NCBI RefSeq assembly: GCF_003202285.1
Contig: NZ_MASW01000007.1
Span: forward strand, 372,001 to 436,000
DNA from: Prauserella muralis
Lineage (GTDB): Bacteria > Actinomycetota > Actinomycetes > Mycobacteriales > Pseudonocardiaceae
Reading direction: 5' to 3'
Length of the DNA stretch: 64,000 nucleotides
Made by a program: the position numbers and the translations under genes. Below the pieces are notes generated by a model. The model saw nothing but the letters and a program-made list of their open reading frames with translations. It was not told where the DNA came from and made no database searches. How positions within the stretch are numbered: the first letter of the stretch is position 1; each line of letters starts with the position of its first letter. Of this stretch, positions 44,346 to 55,358 are shown one piece after another.

Positions 44346-45326
44346 TCACTCCTGCGGGCACGTGTCGGAACTATGATGCCCTCGCGTGGCGGCCGTAGCC
44401 GAGACCTTACCCCGGCTGGGGTAAACCCCGTGTGTCGCCGCACTCGAGGCCTCCTGCCGCACCGTGGGTGAGTGCGCCAGCCCGAACACGCCGATGACCA
44501 GCAACAACGCCGCCGCGGCGCTGGCCGCCAGCGGCCCGGGCGCCGTGGACAGCACCGCGCCGAACACCAGCAGGCCCAGCGTGTAGCTGGCGGCCGGGTT
44601 GACCGTCGACATCACCGCGATGGCCGCCGACAGCGAGCCGGATCCGTAGGCCTGCTGGCCGAGCAGCAGCCCGCACAGGGTGGTGGCGGCGAGCACGTAG
44701 CCGGGCCAGTCCAGCGCGGTGGCGACGATGCCCTCGTTGAGCAGGCTGTCGGCCGTCAGCTTCATCATGCCCGCGCTCATCGCGTAGCAGATGCCCGCCG
44801 CCGCGGCGATGAAACCGGCGTAGGCCATGGGCCCGCGGTTCTGCGCCAGCTGCACGAGCGTGACGACCACGACCGCGGCGATCAGCACGGCGATGAGCAG
44901 CCGGTTGCGGTCGGGGGCACCCGCCAGCGGCGCGGCACCCTCCACGCTCAGGAACAGCGCCACACCCCCGCTCACGGCCAGCGCGGCCAGCCAGTCCCGC
45001 AGCTGGGGCCAGCGGCGCACGGCGGCCGACGCCATGGGCAGCGCGAACAGCAGCTGGGTGACGAGCAGCGGCTGCACCAGCGCCACCGAGCCGAAGTGCA
45101 GGGCGGTGGCCTGGCAGAGGAAGCCGAGCAGGTTGGTCAGCCAGCCCGCCAGCCAGAGCCGCTTCCGCAGCAGCTTGCGGACCAGCCACACCACCGGTAC
45201 ACGGTGCGTGTTGGCCCGTCTGTCCGGGTCACTGTCCGCAACCTGGATCACCGCGCGCCGTTGGAGCGCGGCCGAGGCGGCGAACAGGAAGGCCGCGGCG
45301 AAGCCGAGCAGGACAGGCACTAACAC
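44346..45326 (-). CDS. DMT-superfamily membrane transporter
   Basis: 326 aa with about ten hydrophobic helices in two repeats, resembling EamA/DMT-type metabolite transporters (FLCQATALHFGSVALVQPLLVTQ in the first half and GLLLGQQAYGSGSLSAAIAVMSTVNPAAS in the second). The tail (about 300-326) is hydrophilic. The GTG at 45326 (VLVPVLLGF) is my choice; there is no convincing ribosome binding site. The substrate is unknown. Divergent from the quinone oxidoreductase gene with 180 bases between, which should contain both promoters. Confidence 0.72.
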   Translation of the reverse strand: MLVPVLLGFAAAFLFAASAALQRRAVIQVADSDPDRRANTHRVPVVWLVRKLLRKRLWLAGWLTNLLGFLCQATALHFGSVALVQPLLVTQLLFALPMASAAVRRWPQLRDWLAALAVSGGVALFLSVEGAAPLAGAPDRNRLLIAVLIAAVVVVTLVQLAQNRGPMAYAGFIAAAAGICYAMSAGMMKLTADSLLNEGIVATALDWPGYVLAATTLCGLLLGQQAYGSGSLSAAIAVMSTVNPAASYTLGLLVFGAVLSTAPGPLAASAAAALLLVIGVFGLAHSPTVRQEASSAATHGVYPSRGKVSATAATRGHHSSDTCPQE

Positions 45327-45505
45327 ATCAATTACCAGCGCTCCGCGCCGGGAAAGGATTCCGGCAGTGGATGGAAGACCCCCATCGGGCGTATCACGCA
45401 GAGTACACCCGCCCCCGTGCACGTCGTCCAGCCGTTATGGAGGATCGTTCGGGGCGGCCACGAGCGGGCCGCGGACGACAAGTGAGCGCACACGAGGAGG
45501 AACTC

Positions 45506-46477
45506 ATGCCCACGGCGATTCGGATTCGGCAGACCGGTGGCCCCGAGGTGCTGGAGGCCGCGGAGGTCGAGACGGCGGAGCCGGGCGCGCGGGAGATCGC
45601 GGTGGACGTCGCCGCCGCGGGCGTGAACTACATCGACACCTACCACCGCAGCGGCCTGTACCCGCTGGAGCTGCCGTGTGTGCTGGGGATGGAGGGCGCC
45701 GGCACGGTCGCCGCCGTGGGCGGCGAGGTGACCGGCGTCGCCGTGGGCGACCGGGTGGCGTGGCAGGGAGCGCTTGGCGGCTACGCGCAGCGCGCGCTCA
45801 TCCCCGCGGACATCGCCGTGCCGGTGCCCGACGGCGTCTCCGACGAGGTCGCGGCGGCCACGTTGCTGCAGGGTGTCACGGCGCACTACCTCGTGTCGTC
45901 GACGTATCGGGTGTCCGAGGGCGAGACGGTGCTGGTGCACGCCGCGGCGGGTGGCGTGGGCCTGCTGCTGGTGCAGCTGGCGAAGGCCCGCGGCGCGCGG
46001 GTGATCGGGACGGTGTCCACCGAGGAGAAGGAGGCGCTGGCCCGGCAGGCGGGCGCCGACGAGGTGATCCGCTACACCGAGCGTGACTTCACGGAGGCCG
46101 TTCGCGAGTTCACCGGCGGCGAGGGCGTCTCGGTGGTGTTCGACGGCGTCGGCAAGAACACCTACGAGGGCAGCCTGGCGAGCCTGCGGGTGCGCGGCAT
46201 GCTGGCGCTGTTCGGCGCGTCGAGCGGACCGGTGCCGCCGATCGACCCCCAGCGGCTCAACGCGGGCGGATCGCTGTTTCTCACCCGGCCCAAGACCGGC
46301 GACTACACCCGCACCCGGGACGAGCTGCTGTGGCGCACCGGCGAGCTGTTCGCCGCCATCACCGCGGGCACCCTGGACGTCCGCATCGGCGGCCGGTACC
46401 CGCTGGCCGAGGCCCGCCAGGCCCACGAGGACCTCCAGGGCCGCCGCACCACCGGCAAGCTGCTGCTGCTCCCCTAG
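45506..46477 (+). CDS. qor: NADPH:quinone oxidoreductase (zeta-crystallin-like)
   Basis: 323-aa zinc-free medium-chain dehydrogenase. N-terminal GroES-like catalytic domain (about 1-120, with AAGVNYIDTYHRSGLYP) and a Rossmann domain (about 125-270) with VLVHAAAGGVGLLLVQLAK, the NADPH site. The structural zinc cysteines are missing, as in quinone reductases. ATG with GAGGAGG seven bases upstream. Counterpart of Rv1454c in the same syntenic block. Confidence 0.9.
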   Translation: MPTAIRIRQTGGPEVLEAAEVETAEPGAREIAVDVAAAGVNYIDTYHRSGLYPLELPCVLGMEGAGTVAAVGGEVTGVAVGDRVAWQGALGGYAQRALIPADIAVPVPDGVSDEVAAATLLQGVTAHYLVSSTYRVSEGETVLVHAAAGGVGLLLVQLAKARGARVIGTVSTEEKEALARQAGADEVIRYTERDFTEAVREFTGGEGVSVVFDGVGKNTYEGSLASLRVRGMLALFGASSGPVPPIDPQRLNAGGSLFLTRPKTGDYTRTRDELLWRTGELFAAITAGTLDVRIGGRYPLAEARQAHEDLQGRRTTGKLLLLP

Positions 46478-46486
46478 CGCCCGCCG

Positions 46487-46543
46487 GCGAGCCGAAGGGC
46501 ACCCCGGGTACGCGATGTGTACCCACGGTGCCCTTCGGCTCGC
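46487..46543. repeat. Dispersed palindromic element, copy E (best-preserved)
   Basis: Perfect 17-bp outer arms GCGAGCCGAAGGGCACC and GGTGCCCTTCGGCTCGC enclose a second stem GGGTAC / GTACCC with loop GCGATGT. It lies between the convergent qor and FKBP genes, 10 and 28 bases from their stops. Confidence 0.85.
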
Positions 46544-46570
46544 ACCGTCCCGGGCTGCCCGGGCCGACGG

Positions 46571-47176
46571 CTACTCGGTGGTGTCGACCTTGAGCGCCTT
46601 GGCGACCACCACGAGCGTGTCGTCGGCGTACGGGTTGCCGCTCTGCGCGCCGTAGCCCTGGTCCGGCGGGAGCACGATCAGCCGGGTGCCGCCCTGCTGG
46701 ATGTCGGCGAGGCCCTCGTCCCAGCCCTGGATCTCGTGCGGCTGGCCGAGCGTGAGCTCCCGCGGCTGCTCGGTCTCGAAGGTGTTCTCCACGACCTTGC
46801 CGTCCGACCAGGCCACGACCTGGTAGTTGACCGACACCGTGATGGGCGGCTCCGCACCCGCGCCGGTGCCCTCCTCCACGTCACGGAACAGCACCTCCGA
46901 CGGCGCGGCACAGTCACGCGGGATCGTCACCCTCGGCGCCTCGCCGCCGATGTCGACGCCGATGTCGTCGACGGAGCACGCGTTGGACTGGGCGTTCTCC
47001 GTGCCGGACTCGTGGTCGACCGACTCCGACGGCACTGTCGACACCGACGCCGGCGCGGGCGTGTGCTCGGGCCCGCCGCCCGGCGGCGCGTCCGAGGGCT
47101 CCTCACGCGAGGGCGAGCACGCCGCGAGGGCCGTGGCGACGGCCGCCACGATCATGATCTTGCCAGCATTGCGCAT
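46571..47176 (-). CDS. FKBP-type peptidyl-prolyl isomerase lipoprotein
   Basis: 201 aa. Signal peptide with lipobox LAAC (about 17-20), a Ser/Pro/Glu-rich linker (about 21-75) and an FKBP domain (about 95-200) with VSVNYQVVAWSDGKVVENTF, LGQPHEIQGWDEGLADIQQG and RLIVLPPDQGYGAQSG. The canonical YxG and GYG segments are preserved, so prolyl isomerase activity is plausible. A membrane-anchored extracytoplasmic folding factor. Confidence 0.9.
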   Translation of the reverse strand: MRNAGKIMIVAAVATALAACSPSREEPSDAPPGGGPEHTPAPASVSTVPSESVDHESGTENAQSNACSVDDIGVDIGGEAPRVTIPRDCAAPSEVLFRDVEEGTGAGAEPPITVSVNYQVVAWSDGKVVENTFETEQPRELTLGQPHEIQGWDEGLADIQQGGTRLIVLPPDQGYGAQSGNPYADDTLVVVAKALKVDTTE

Positions 47177-47197
47177 GCCGACACCCTAGCTGCCCGC

Positions 47198-49579
47198 TCA
47201 CCGGGCGTTTTGTGCGCCCGAGAGTGCCTTCAGCGGCGCGGAAGTGTGGACGATGCCGAGCCGTTTCGTCGCCCGCGTCAGCGCCACGTAGAGATCGTTG
47301 AGCCCGCGCGGCGACTCGTCGACGATCTCGCCGGGAGCCACCACGACGACCCCGTCGAACTCGAGGCCCTTGGCCCGGTCGACCGTGAGCACCGACACAC
47401 GCGGGGTGTCGTCCTCGGGCGTGGTGCCGCCCGCACCGGCGAGCTCCCCCGCCAGCTCGCCCTCCAGCGAGGCCGGGCACAGCACGGCCACCGTGCCGCC
47501 GTCCACCCTGGCCAGCTCACCGTCCACGACGAAGCCGATCCGGCTCGTGACCTCCTCGCGGGGCAGGCATTCCTGCCAGGGCTCGTCCCCCGTCTCGCGC
47601 ACCGACACGGGCGCCCGCAGCTCCGGGTCGATCTCGGCGAGCACGTTCGCGGCGAGATCCATGATCTCGGCCGGGGTGCGGTAGTTGACGGTCAGCTCGC
47701 GCAGCCGCCACCGGTCCTCGACGTAGGGCCCGAGCACGTCCGCCCACGACGACGTGCCCGCGGGCGAACCGGTCTGCGACACGTCCCCGACGAGAGTCAT
47801 CGACCGGCTCGGGCAGCGCCGCATCAGCAGGCGCCAGTCCATCGCCGAGAGCTCCTGCGCCTCGTCGACGATCACGTGCCCGAAGGTCCACGTACGGTCC
47901 TGGGCCGCCCGCTGGGCGGCGGTGAGCCCGCTGCTCGCCTCCTGCCGCTCGGCCAGCAGCTCGGCGTCGAGCACGTCGCGGACCCGCAGCACCTCCTCGT
48001 CGATGATCTCCTCGTCCTGCTCCAGCACGTGCAGCACGCCCTCGGCGTAGGCGCGCTCCTCGCGCTCCCTCGCCGCGCGGCGCGCACGGGCCTCGGTGTC
48101 GTCCTCGCCGAGCAGTTCGGCCAGCTCGTCGAGCAGCGGCACGTCGGCGGGCGTCCACAGCGAACCGGGCCTGCGCAGCAGCGCGTCGCGGTCGGCGCCG
48201 GCGAGGTGGCCGCGGGTCGCCGACTCCAGCCGCGCCGGGTCGGTCAGCAGGTCGGAGAGCAGCTCCTGGGGCGTCAGCTTCGGCCACAGCGACTCCAGCG
48301 CCGCCCTGACGTTCTTGTCGTCGGCCAGCTCGTGGCGGATCGTGGCGAAGTCGCGGGCGTCCAGCAGCTCGCCGTCGTCGGTCTCGTCGCCGTCGAGCGG
48401 AATCTCGAGGATGTCGTCGAGGATGTTCGACTCGAGCCGCTCGATCGACTGGGTGGTGAGGTGGTCGAGCAGCCGGTCGGCGAACACCCGGCGGGCCAGG
48501 TTGTGCGGGCGCAGCGTGTCCCTGGCCTTGGCCCTCGCTCGCTCACATGTGGCGCGGTCGAGGGTGAGCAACTCGCCCTCGACGTCGATCTCCAGCACGT
48601 CACCGGGCACGGTCTGCCGGTCGGCAACGGCCTGCCGCAGCACGTCGACCATGCGGGCCCTGCCCTTGACCTCGGCGGCCTCCGGCGAGTCGAGGCCGGT
48701 GGCGGACAGCCCGGGGAACAGCTCGCCCACCGTGGCCAGCAGCACCCCGGTCTCTCCCAGCGAGGGCAGCACCTGGCCGATGTAGCGCAGGAACGTGCTG
48801 TTGGGTCCCACGACCAGCACGCCGCGCGTGGTGAGCTGGCGGCGGTAGGTGTAGAGCAGGTAGGCGGCGCGGTGCAGCGCCACGGCGGTCTTGCCGGTGC
48901 CGGGGCCGCCCTGCACGACGAGCACGCCGTTGAGGTCGGCGCGGATGATGCGGTCCTGCTCGGCCTGGATCGTGGCGACGATGTCGGACATCTCCCCGGT
49001 GCGCCTGCGCTCCAGTGCCGCCAGCAGGGCCGCCTCCCCCGCCAGGCCGAGGTGGTCGGTGTGCTCGGCCGAGCCGAGATCGAGCACCTCGTCGTCGACG
49101 CCCACGACCGTGCGGCTCAGCGTGCGGATGTGCCTGCGCCTGCGCACGCCGTCCGGCGAGGCGGCGGTGGCGAGATAGAACGGCCGCGCCACCGGCGCGC
49201 GCCAGTCGATCAGCAGCGGCGTGTAGTCGTCGTCCTCGTCGAACAGCCCCAGCCTGCCGATGTAGATCGGCGAGTCGCCGTCGTGGCCCTCGGCGAAGTC
49301 CAGCCTGCCGAAGCACAGGCCCTGCTCGACGGAGTTGAGCTGGGCCAGCCGGTCGCTGTGGGTGTTGGTGGCCGCCTCACGCTCGGCCTGGGCCTGCGGC
49401 GGCCCGCCGCCGGAGCGCAGCGCCTCCTGCAGCCGCCTGCTGGTGAGTTCCCGCTCGCTGTCGAGCTTGCCGTAGAGCATCGACACGTACCGCTGTTCCG
49501 CGGCGATCTCGGCGGTCTTGCCGGTGTTTTCGCTGTGATCTCTGTTCGAGGATTCCCGGTTGGACGGGGACACGGACAA
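47198..49579 (-). CDS. HelD-family ATPase, RNA polymerase recycling/rescue factor
   Basis: 793-aa superfamily 1 helicase-like protein. An N-terminal coiled-coil arm (about 25-70) precedes a split ATPase core: Walker A GGPGTGKTA (about 226-234), Walker B DEAQELS, motif LVGDVSQTGS, and C-terminal VNYRTPAEIM and LYVALTRATKRL. Instead of unwinding DNA, actinobacterial HelD proteins pry stalled RNA polymerase off nucleic acid, and some displace rifamycin. Start is TTG at 49579 or GTG at 49573; no strong ribosome site. I see no rifamycin-associated palindrome upstream. RbpA, another polymerase partner, is in the same window. Confidence 0.88.
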   Translation of the reverse strand: MSVSPSNRESSNRDHSENTGKTAEIAAEQRYVSMLYGKLDSERELTSRRLQEALRSGGGPPQAQAEREAATNTHSDRLAQLNSVEQGLCFGRLDFAEGHDGDSPIYIGRLGLFDEDDDYTPLLIDWRAPVARPFYLATAASPDGVRRRRHIRTLSRTVVGVDDEVLDLGSAEHTDHLGLAGEAALLAALERRRTGEMSDIVATIQAEQDRIIRADLNGVLVVQGGPGTGKTAVALHRAAYLLYTYRRQLTTRGVLVVGPNSTFLRYIGQVLPSLGETGVLLATVGELFPGLSATGLDSPEAAEVKGRARMVDVLRQAVADRQTVPGDVLEIDVEGELLTLDRATCERARAKARDTLRPHNLARRVFADRLLDHLTTQSIERLESNILDDILEIPLDGDETDDGELLDARDFATIRHELADDKNVRAALESLWPKLTPQELLSDLLTDPARLESATRGHLAGADRDALLRRPGSLWTPADVPLLDELAELLGEDDTEARARRAAREREERAYAEGVLHVLEQDEEIIDEEVLRVRDVLDAELLAERQEASSGLTAAQRAAQDRTWTFGHVIVDEAQELSAMDWRLLMRRCPSRSMTLVGDVSQTGSPAGTSSWADVLGPYVEDRWRLRELTVNYRTPAEIMDLAANVLAEIDPELRAPVSVRETGDEPWQECLPREEVTSRIGFVVDGELARVDGGTVAVLCPASLEGELAGELAGAGGTTPEDDTPRVSVLTVDRAKGLEFDGVVVVAPGEIVDESPRGLNDLYVALTRATKRLGIVHTSAPLKALSGAQNAR

Positions 49580-49747
49580 GAGCAGCCCACTTTCGCGAGA
49601 GGTAACGGGATGGCCGAGTTATAACGAACGCCGCCCTGCCGGAATTCCCAGCCCCACCACCTCGTGAGTGTCCAGCCCCGGTGAGAACGCGGCGGAACCT
49701 TCACGACCCGTCCGCGGCTGGAGGCTGGCGGGCAATACTCGTTTGCG

Positions 49748-49753
49748 TATACT
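49748..49753 (+). promoter_or_regulatory. -10 box of padR-type regulator gene
   Basis: TATACT, close to the actinobacterial consensus, 32 bases before the ATG at 49786. It is overlapped by the palindromic operator at 49750. Confidence 0.5.
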
Positions 49754-49765
49754 CGTTGACAAGTA
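49750..49765. promoter_or_regulatory. Probable PadR operator
   Basis: Near-perfect inverted repeat TACTCGT-TG-ACAAGTA (six of seven positions pair), overlapping the -10 box. A related half-site ATACTCGT lies just upstream at 49735. Fits autorepression by the downstream PadR protein. The rest of 49580-49785 holds only promoter-type sequence for the divergent HelD gene. Confidence 0.6.
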
Positions 49766-49785
49766 ATCGTCAGCGAGGTGAAGCG

Positions 49786-50439
49786 ATGGCCGGTCGGCGG
49801 AAGGTGAACAACCTCCTGGCGCTCGCGGTGCTGTCCGCCGTCGTCGAGCGGCCGATGCACCCCTACGAGATCGCCTCCGTGCTGCGTGCGCGTGGCAAGG
49901 AGGACGACATGCGGATCAAGTGGGGCTCCTTCTACACGGTCGTGCGCAACCTCGCCAAGCACGGGTTCATCGAGGTCGTCGACAGCACGCGCGAGGGCGC
50001 GCGCCCCGAGCGGACGGTCTACCGGATCACCGAGGCCGGTCACTCGGAGCTGGTCGACTGGGCCCGTGAGCTGGTGTCCACACCGGCCCGCGACCAGTCC
50101 TCGTTCAGGGCCGGGCTCTCCGTGCTGGCGGGCCTCTCCCCCGACGAGGCCACGGAACTGCTGCGGCAGCGCCTGGACGCCCTGCGCGGGGAGAACGCGG
50201 CCCTGCGCGAGTCGCTGGAGCGGCACCGCAAGGACGTGCCCCGGCTCTTCCTGGTCGAGGACGAGTACCAGCTCGCCATCAGCGAGGCCGAGGAGAGGTG
50301 GGTCGGCTCGCTGGTCGACGAGCTCGCCTCCGGCACCTTCCCCGGCCTGCCGCTGTGGCGGCAGTGGCACGCCACAGGCGAGCTGCCGCCCGACGTGGCG
50401 GCCGCACAGGATCGGCAGGAAAGGGGGACGCAGACCTGA
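49786..50439 (+). CDS. PadR-family transcriptional regulator
   Basis: 217 aa. N-terminal winged helix (about 5-85, NNLLALAVLSAVVERPMHPY, GSFYTVVRNLAKHGFIEVVD) followed by a helical Vir/PadR C-terminal domain (about 100-200) for dimerisation and ligand binding. ATG after GAGGTG. The palindromic site at 49750-49765 overlaps its -10 box, suggesting autorepression. The FAD monooxygenase gene starts 217 bases downstream on the same strand, behind a terminator-like hairpin; it is a candidate target. Confidence 0.87.
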   Translation: MAGRRKVNNLLALAVLSAVVERPMHPYEIASVLRARGKEDDMRIKWGSFYTVVRNLAKHGFIEVVDSTREGARPERTVYRITEAGHSELVDWARELVSTPARDQSSFRAGLSVLAGLSPDEATELLRQRLDALRGENAALRESLERHRKDVPRLFLVEDEYQLAISEAEERWVGSLVDELASGTFPGLPLWRQWHATGELPPDVAAAQDRQERGTQT

Positions 50440-50443
50440 ACGC

Positions 50444-50480
50444 GGCCCCGGCGGGACGTTGCCGCGTCACCGCCGGGGCC
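50444..50480 (+). terminator. Intrinsic terminator-like hairpin after the PadR gene
   Basis: Perfect 11-bp stem GGCCCCGGCGG / CCGCCGGGGCC with a 15-base loop, starting 5 bases after the stop. No T-tract follows. Confidence 0.65.
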
Positions 50481-50656
50481 CGAGGCCACAACCGGCCTCA
50501 CGCTCGAGCCAGACCCGCGGAGCGAATCCGGCCACGAGGTCGCAGTCGCCAGGATAACCGGACTCCTCCCGGGCGTGTTCTCGAGCACGCGAGATCCACA
50601 TCGGACAGCCGGTGCCGGCGGGTGCCGGCCCGGCGATCGAATCCTGGGAGGAAAAC

Positions 50657-51856
50657 ATGGCAAGCGTGCGAAGCGCACTGATCATCGGCGGAGGCGTCGC
50701 GGGACCCGTGGCGGCGCTGGCACTGCGCAAGGCCGGCATCGAAGCCACCGTCTGCGAGGCGTACCCGAACCCGGCCGACGGCATCGGCGGCGCGCTCGCG
50801 ATCGCCCCGAACGGCCTGGCGGCCCTGGACGTGGTCGGCGCGCGGGACGCCGCCACCGACACCGCCCTGCCGATCCCCCGGTCGGCGTTGTCCTTCGGCG
50901 GCAGGCTCGTCGAGCTGCCCCGGCTGGCCGACCTGCCCCCGATGCAGATCGTGCACCGCGCCGACCTCCATCGCGCGCTGCACGAGACGGCCGCGGGCCA
51001 GGGCATCGAGATCCAGCACAACAAGCGGCTCGTGACCGCCGAGGAGGACGCCACCGGCGTCACCGCCCGGTTCACCGACGGCTCCACCGTGACCGCCGAC
51101 GTGCTGATCGGCGCCGACGGCATCCACTCGACCGTCCGTACCCTGGTCGACCCGGACGCCCCCGGCCCCGGCTACACGGGCATGCTCGGCTTCGAGAGCG
51201 TGATCGACCGGCGCGTGGCCGGTGAGCCCGGCACGATGTTCTTCACCTTCGGCAAGCGTGCCTACTACCTCTACTGGCCGCTTCCGGACGGCCGCACCCA
51301 CTGGGGCGCCAACCTGCCGCAGGACAAGCCGATGTCGCTCACCGAGGCGCGAGCCGTGCCCACCGAGGAGTGGCTGCGCCGGCTGCACGACGCCTACGGC
51401 GAGGACGACCCGGGTGGCAGCCTGGTGCGTCACATCGACCCGGAGCGCCTGCACGTCACCGGGTCGCTGCACATCATGCCGAGCGTGCCGCACTGGCACC
51501 GGGGGCGCCTGGTGCTGGTCGGCGACGCGGTGCACGCGCCGTCCAACAGCTCGGGGCAGGGCGCCTCGCTGGCCATCGAGAGCGCCGTCGAGGTGGCCCG
51601 CTGCCTGCGCGACCTGCCCGACCCGCAGAGCGCGTTCGCCGCCTACGAGGCCCGCAGGCGGCCACGCGTGGAAGGGATCGCCGCCCGCGCCGGCAAGATC
51701 AACCAGGCCAAGGCGCCGGGCCGGTTGGCGAAGGCACTGCTGCCCGTGATGATGCGGGTGCTGCTGAAGACGGCCATGAAGCCGGAGAAGACCTTCGGCG
51801 CCGAGCAGCGCTACCGCATGGACTGGAACGAGCCCGCCACGCTCGTGAGCGCGTAG
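50657..51856 (+). CDS. FAD-dependent aromatic-type monooxygenase
   Basis: 399 aa. N-terminal FAD-binding GxGxxG motif in ALIIGGGVAGPVAALALRKAG (about 7-27), the DG motif VLIGADGIHSTVR (about 153-165) and the second FAD motif RLVLVGDAVHAPSNSSGQG (about 285-303). This is the class A flavoprotein monooxygenase pattern, using NAD(P)H and oxygen to hydroxylate aromatic or polyketide substrates; TetX-like antibiotic-modifying enzymes belong to the same group. ATG follows GGGAGG. The substrate is unknown. It is preceded by a PadR gene, a common pairing for induced detoxification genes. Confidence 0.85.
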   Translation: MASVRSALIIGGGVAGPVAALALRKAGIEATVCEAYPNPADGIGGALAIAPNGLAALDVVGARDAATDTALPIPRSALSFGGRLVELPRLADLPPMQIVHRADLHRALHETAAGQGIEIQHNKRLVTAEEDATGVTARFTDGSTVTADVLIGADGIHSTVRTLVDPDAPGPGYTGMLGFESVIDRRVAGEPGTMFFTFGKRAYYLYWPLPDGRTHWGANLPQDKPMSLTEARAVPTEEWLRRLHDAYGEDDPGGSLVRHIDPERLHVTGSLHIMPSVPHWHRGRLVLVGDAVHAPSNSSGQGASLAIESAVEVARCLRDLPDPQSAFAAYEARRRPRVEGIAARAGKINQAKAPGRLAKALLPVMMRVLLKTAMKPEKTFGAEQRYRMDWNEPATLVSA

Positions 51857-51865
51857 CCGCGGGTG

Positions 51866-51912
51866 AACCCGGCTCCTCATTCACGACTCGCTCGTGAGTG
51901 TCGAGCCGGGTT
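51866..51912. terminator. Bidirectional double-stem terminator
   Basis: Outer arms AACCCGGCTC and GAGCCGGGTT (10 bp, perfect) and inner arms TCACGA and TCGTGA (6 bp, loop CTCGC) with 5-base bulges between. Lies between the convergent monooxygenase and ctaB genes. Confidence 0.75.
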
Positions 51913-51941
51913 GCCTCCGGCTCAGCCCTCACGAGGCAGCA

Positions 51942-52922
51942 TCAGAACGGCAGACCCAGCACCGGAAGGCCGATCGCCGAGTCGACGGCGAGCGCGACGA
52001 ACACGATCATCAGGTACGTGTTCGAGCGGTGGAACAGCGCCATCGGCCGGGTCTGCTCGCCCCGCCGCACCGCCGCGAACAGCCGGTGGGCGTAGAACAG
52101 GAACCACGCGCCGGCCAGCGCCGCGAACGACGCGTACAGCCAGCTGGTGGCCGGGGCCAGCAGCAGCGTCCAGCCGACCATCACCCACGAGTAGACGACG
52201 ATCTGTTTGGCGACGTGCAGCGGGGTCGCGACCACGGGCAGCATCGGCACGCCCGCGCGCTCGTAGTCCTCGCGGTACTTCATGGCCAGGGCCCACGTGT
52301 GCGGCGGCGTCCAGAAGAAGATCACACCGAACATCACGAAGGCGGGCCACTGCACGGTGCCCTCGACGGCGGCCCAGCCGATCACCACCGGCATGCAGCC
52401 CGCCGCGCCACCCCAGACGACGTTCTGGGGGGTCCGCCGCTTGAGCCCCAGCGTGTAGACGAAGATGTAGAACAGGATCGTGCCGACGGCCAGCAGCGCG
52501 GCGAGCAGGTTCACCGTGAGGTAGAGCACCGCGAACGAGCACAGGCCGAGCGAGAGCCCGAAGATGAGCGCGCCACGCCTCGGCACCGAGTCCCGCACCA
52601 GGGGGCGGCGCCGCGTGCGGTTCATCACCTTGTCGATGTCGGCGTCGATGACGCAGTTGAGCGCGTTGGCGCTGCCCGCGGCCATCGTGCCCCCGACGAG
52701 CGTGGCCAGCACCAGCCACGGCGAGGGGATCTCGCGCCCCGCGAGGAACATCGCGGGGATCGTGGTGACGAGCAGCAGCTCGATGACCCTCGGCTTGGCG
52801 AGGGCGGCGTACGCGCCGACCACACGTCGGATACCTCGCCGGCCACCGGCTGGGGACTCGCCAGTGGGATGCACGGCGCTGGTGTTCTCACTGCGCCCGT
52901 GCGCAGCGTGCACCAACGACAT
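51942..52922 (-). CDS. ctaB: Protoheme IX farnesyltransferase (heme O synthase)
   Basis: 326-aa UbiA-family membrane prenyltransferase. It attaches farnesyl diphosphate to heme B to give heme O, the substrate of CtaA. Aspartate-rich motifs [20 protein letters not shown] and [17 protein letters not shown] bind the diphosphate through magnesium. About nine membrane segments. ATG at 52922 after GGGAG. Divergent from tkt, as in M. tuberculosis (Rv1451/Rv1449c). Confidence 0.95.
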   Translation of the reverse strand: MSLVHAAHGRSENTSAVHPTGESPAGGRRGIRRVVGAYAALAKPRVIELLLVTTIPAMFLAGREIPSPWLVLATLVGGTMAAGSANALNCVIDADIDKVMNRTRRRPLVRDSVPRRGALIFGLSLGLCSFAVLYLTVNLLAALLAVGTILFYIFVYTLGLKRRTPQNVVWGGAAGCMPVVIGWAAVEGTVQWPAFVMFGVIFFWTPPHTWALAMKYREDYERAGVPMLPVVATPLHVAKQIVVYSWVMVGWTLLLAPATSWLYASFAALAGAWFLFYAHRLFAAVRRGEQTRPMALFHRSNTYLMIVFVALAVDSAIGLPVLGLPF

Positions 52923-52982
52923 TTCGCTCCCTGCGTCAGACGTACCTCGGTGGCGGCCTTCGCGCGACCGGCACCTTGACAG

Positions 52983-52988
52983 ATCGTA
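52983..52988 (-). promoter_or_regulatory. Possible -10 box for ctaB
   Basis: Minus strand TACGAT, 60 bases upstream of the ctaB ATG. No clear -35. Weak evidence. Confidence 0.3.
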
Positions 52989-53128
52989 GTAGAGGCTCGC
53001 CGCGGCTTCAGGGGCGGCACCCGCGAGCGGCGCCGCCGGGCCCCGCATCACCTCCCGCGCGGACCCTCGCCCCGACGTCCTAGGCTGAGCCAGGTCGGAC
53101 CCGTCATCCGTGTTACCTGGTGAGATCA

Positions 53129-53159
53129 GCCGGGTACCCGGCACGGGATCGATTAAGCT
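53129..53159 (+). promoter_or_regulatory. tkt operon promoter region with perfect 14-bp palindrome
   Basis: GCCGGGTACCCGGC (53129-53142) is a perfect palindrome 11 bases before TAAGCT (53154-53159), a -10-like box 75 bases before the tkt GTG. The palindrome covers the expected -35 position, so it could be an operator. The rest of the 312-base gap 52923-53234 shows no gene. Confidence 0.45.
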
Positions 53160-53234
53160 CGGTGGCGGCCGGGACCACCGGGTAGTCAGGGACAGCAGAA
53201 GAGACGCGCAGACCAAACCCAGGAGCCGAGTTCA

Positions 53235-55334
<2,100 letters not shown>

Positions 55335-55358
55335 CCACAACCGAAGGGGATTTGCGTC

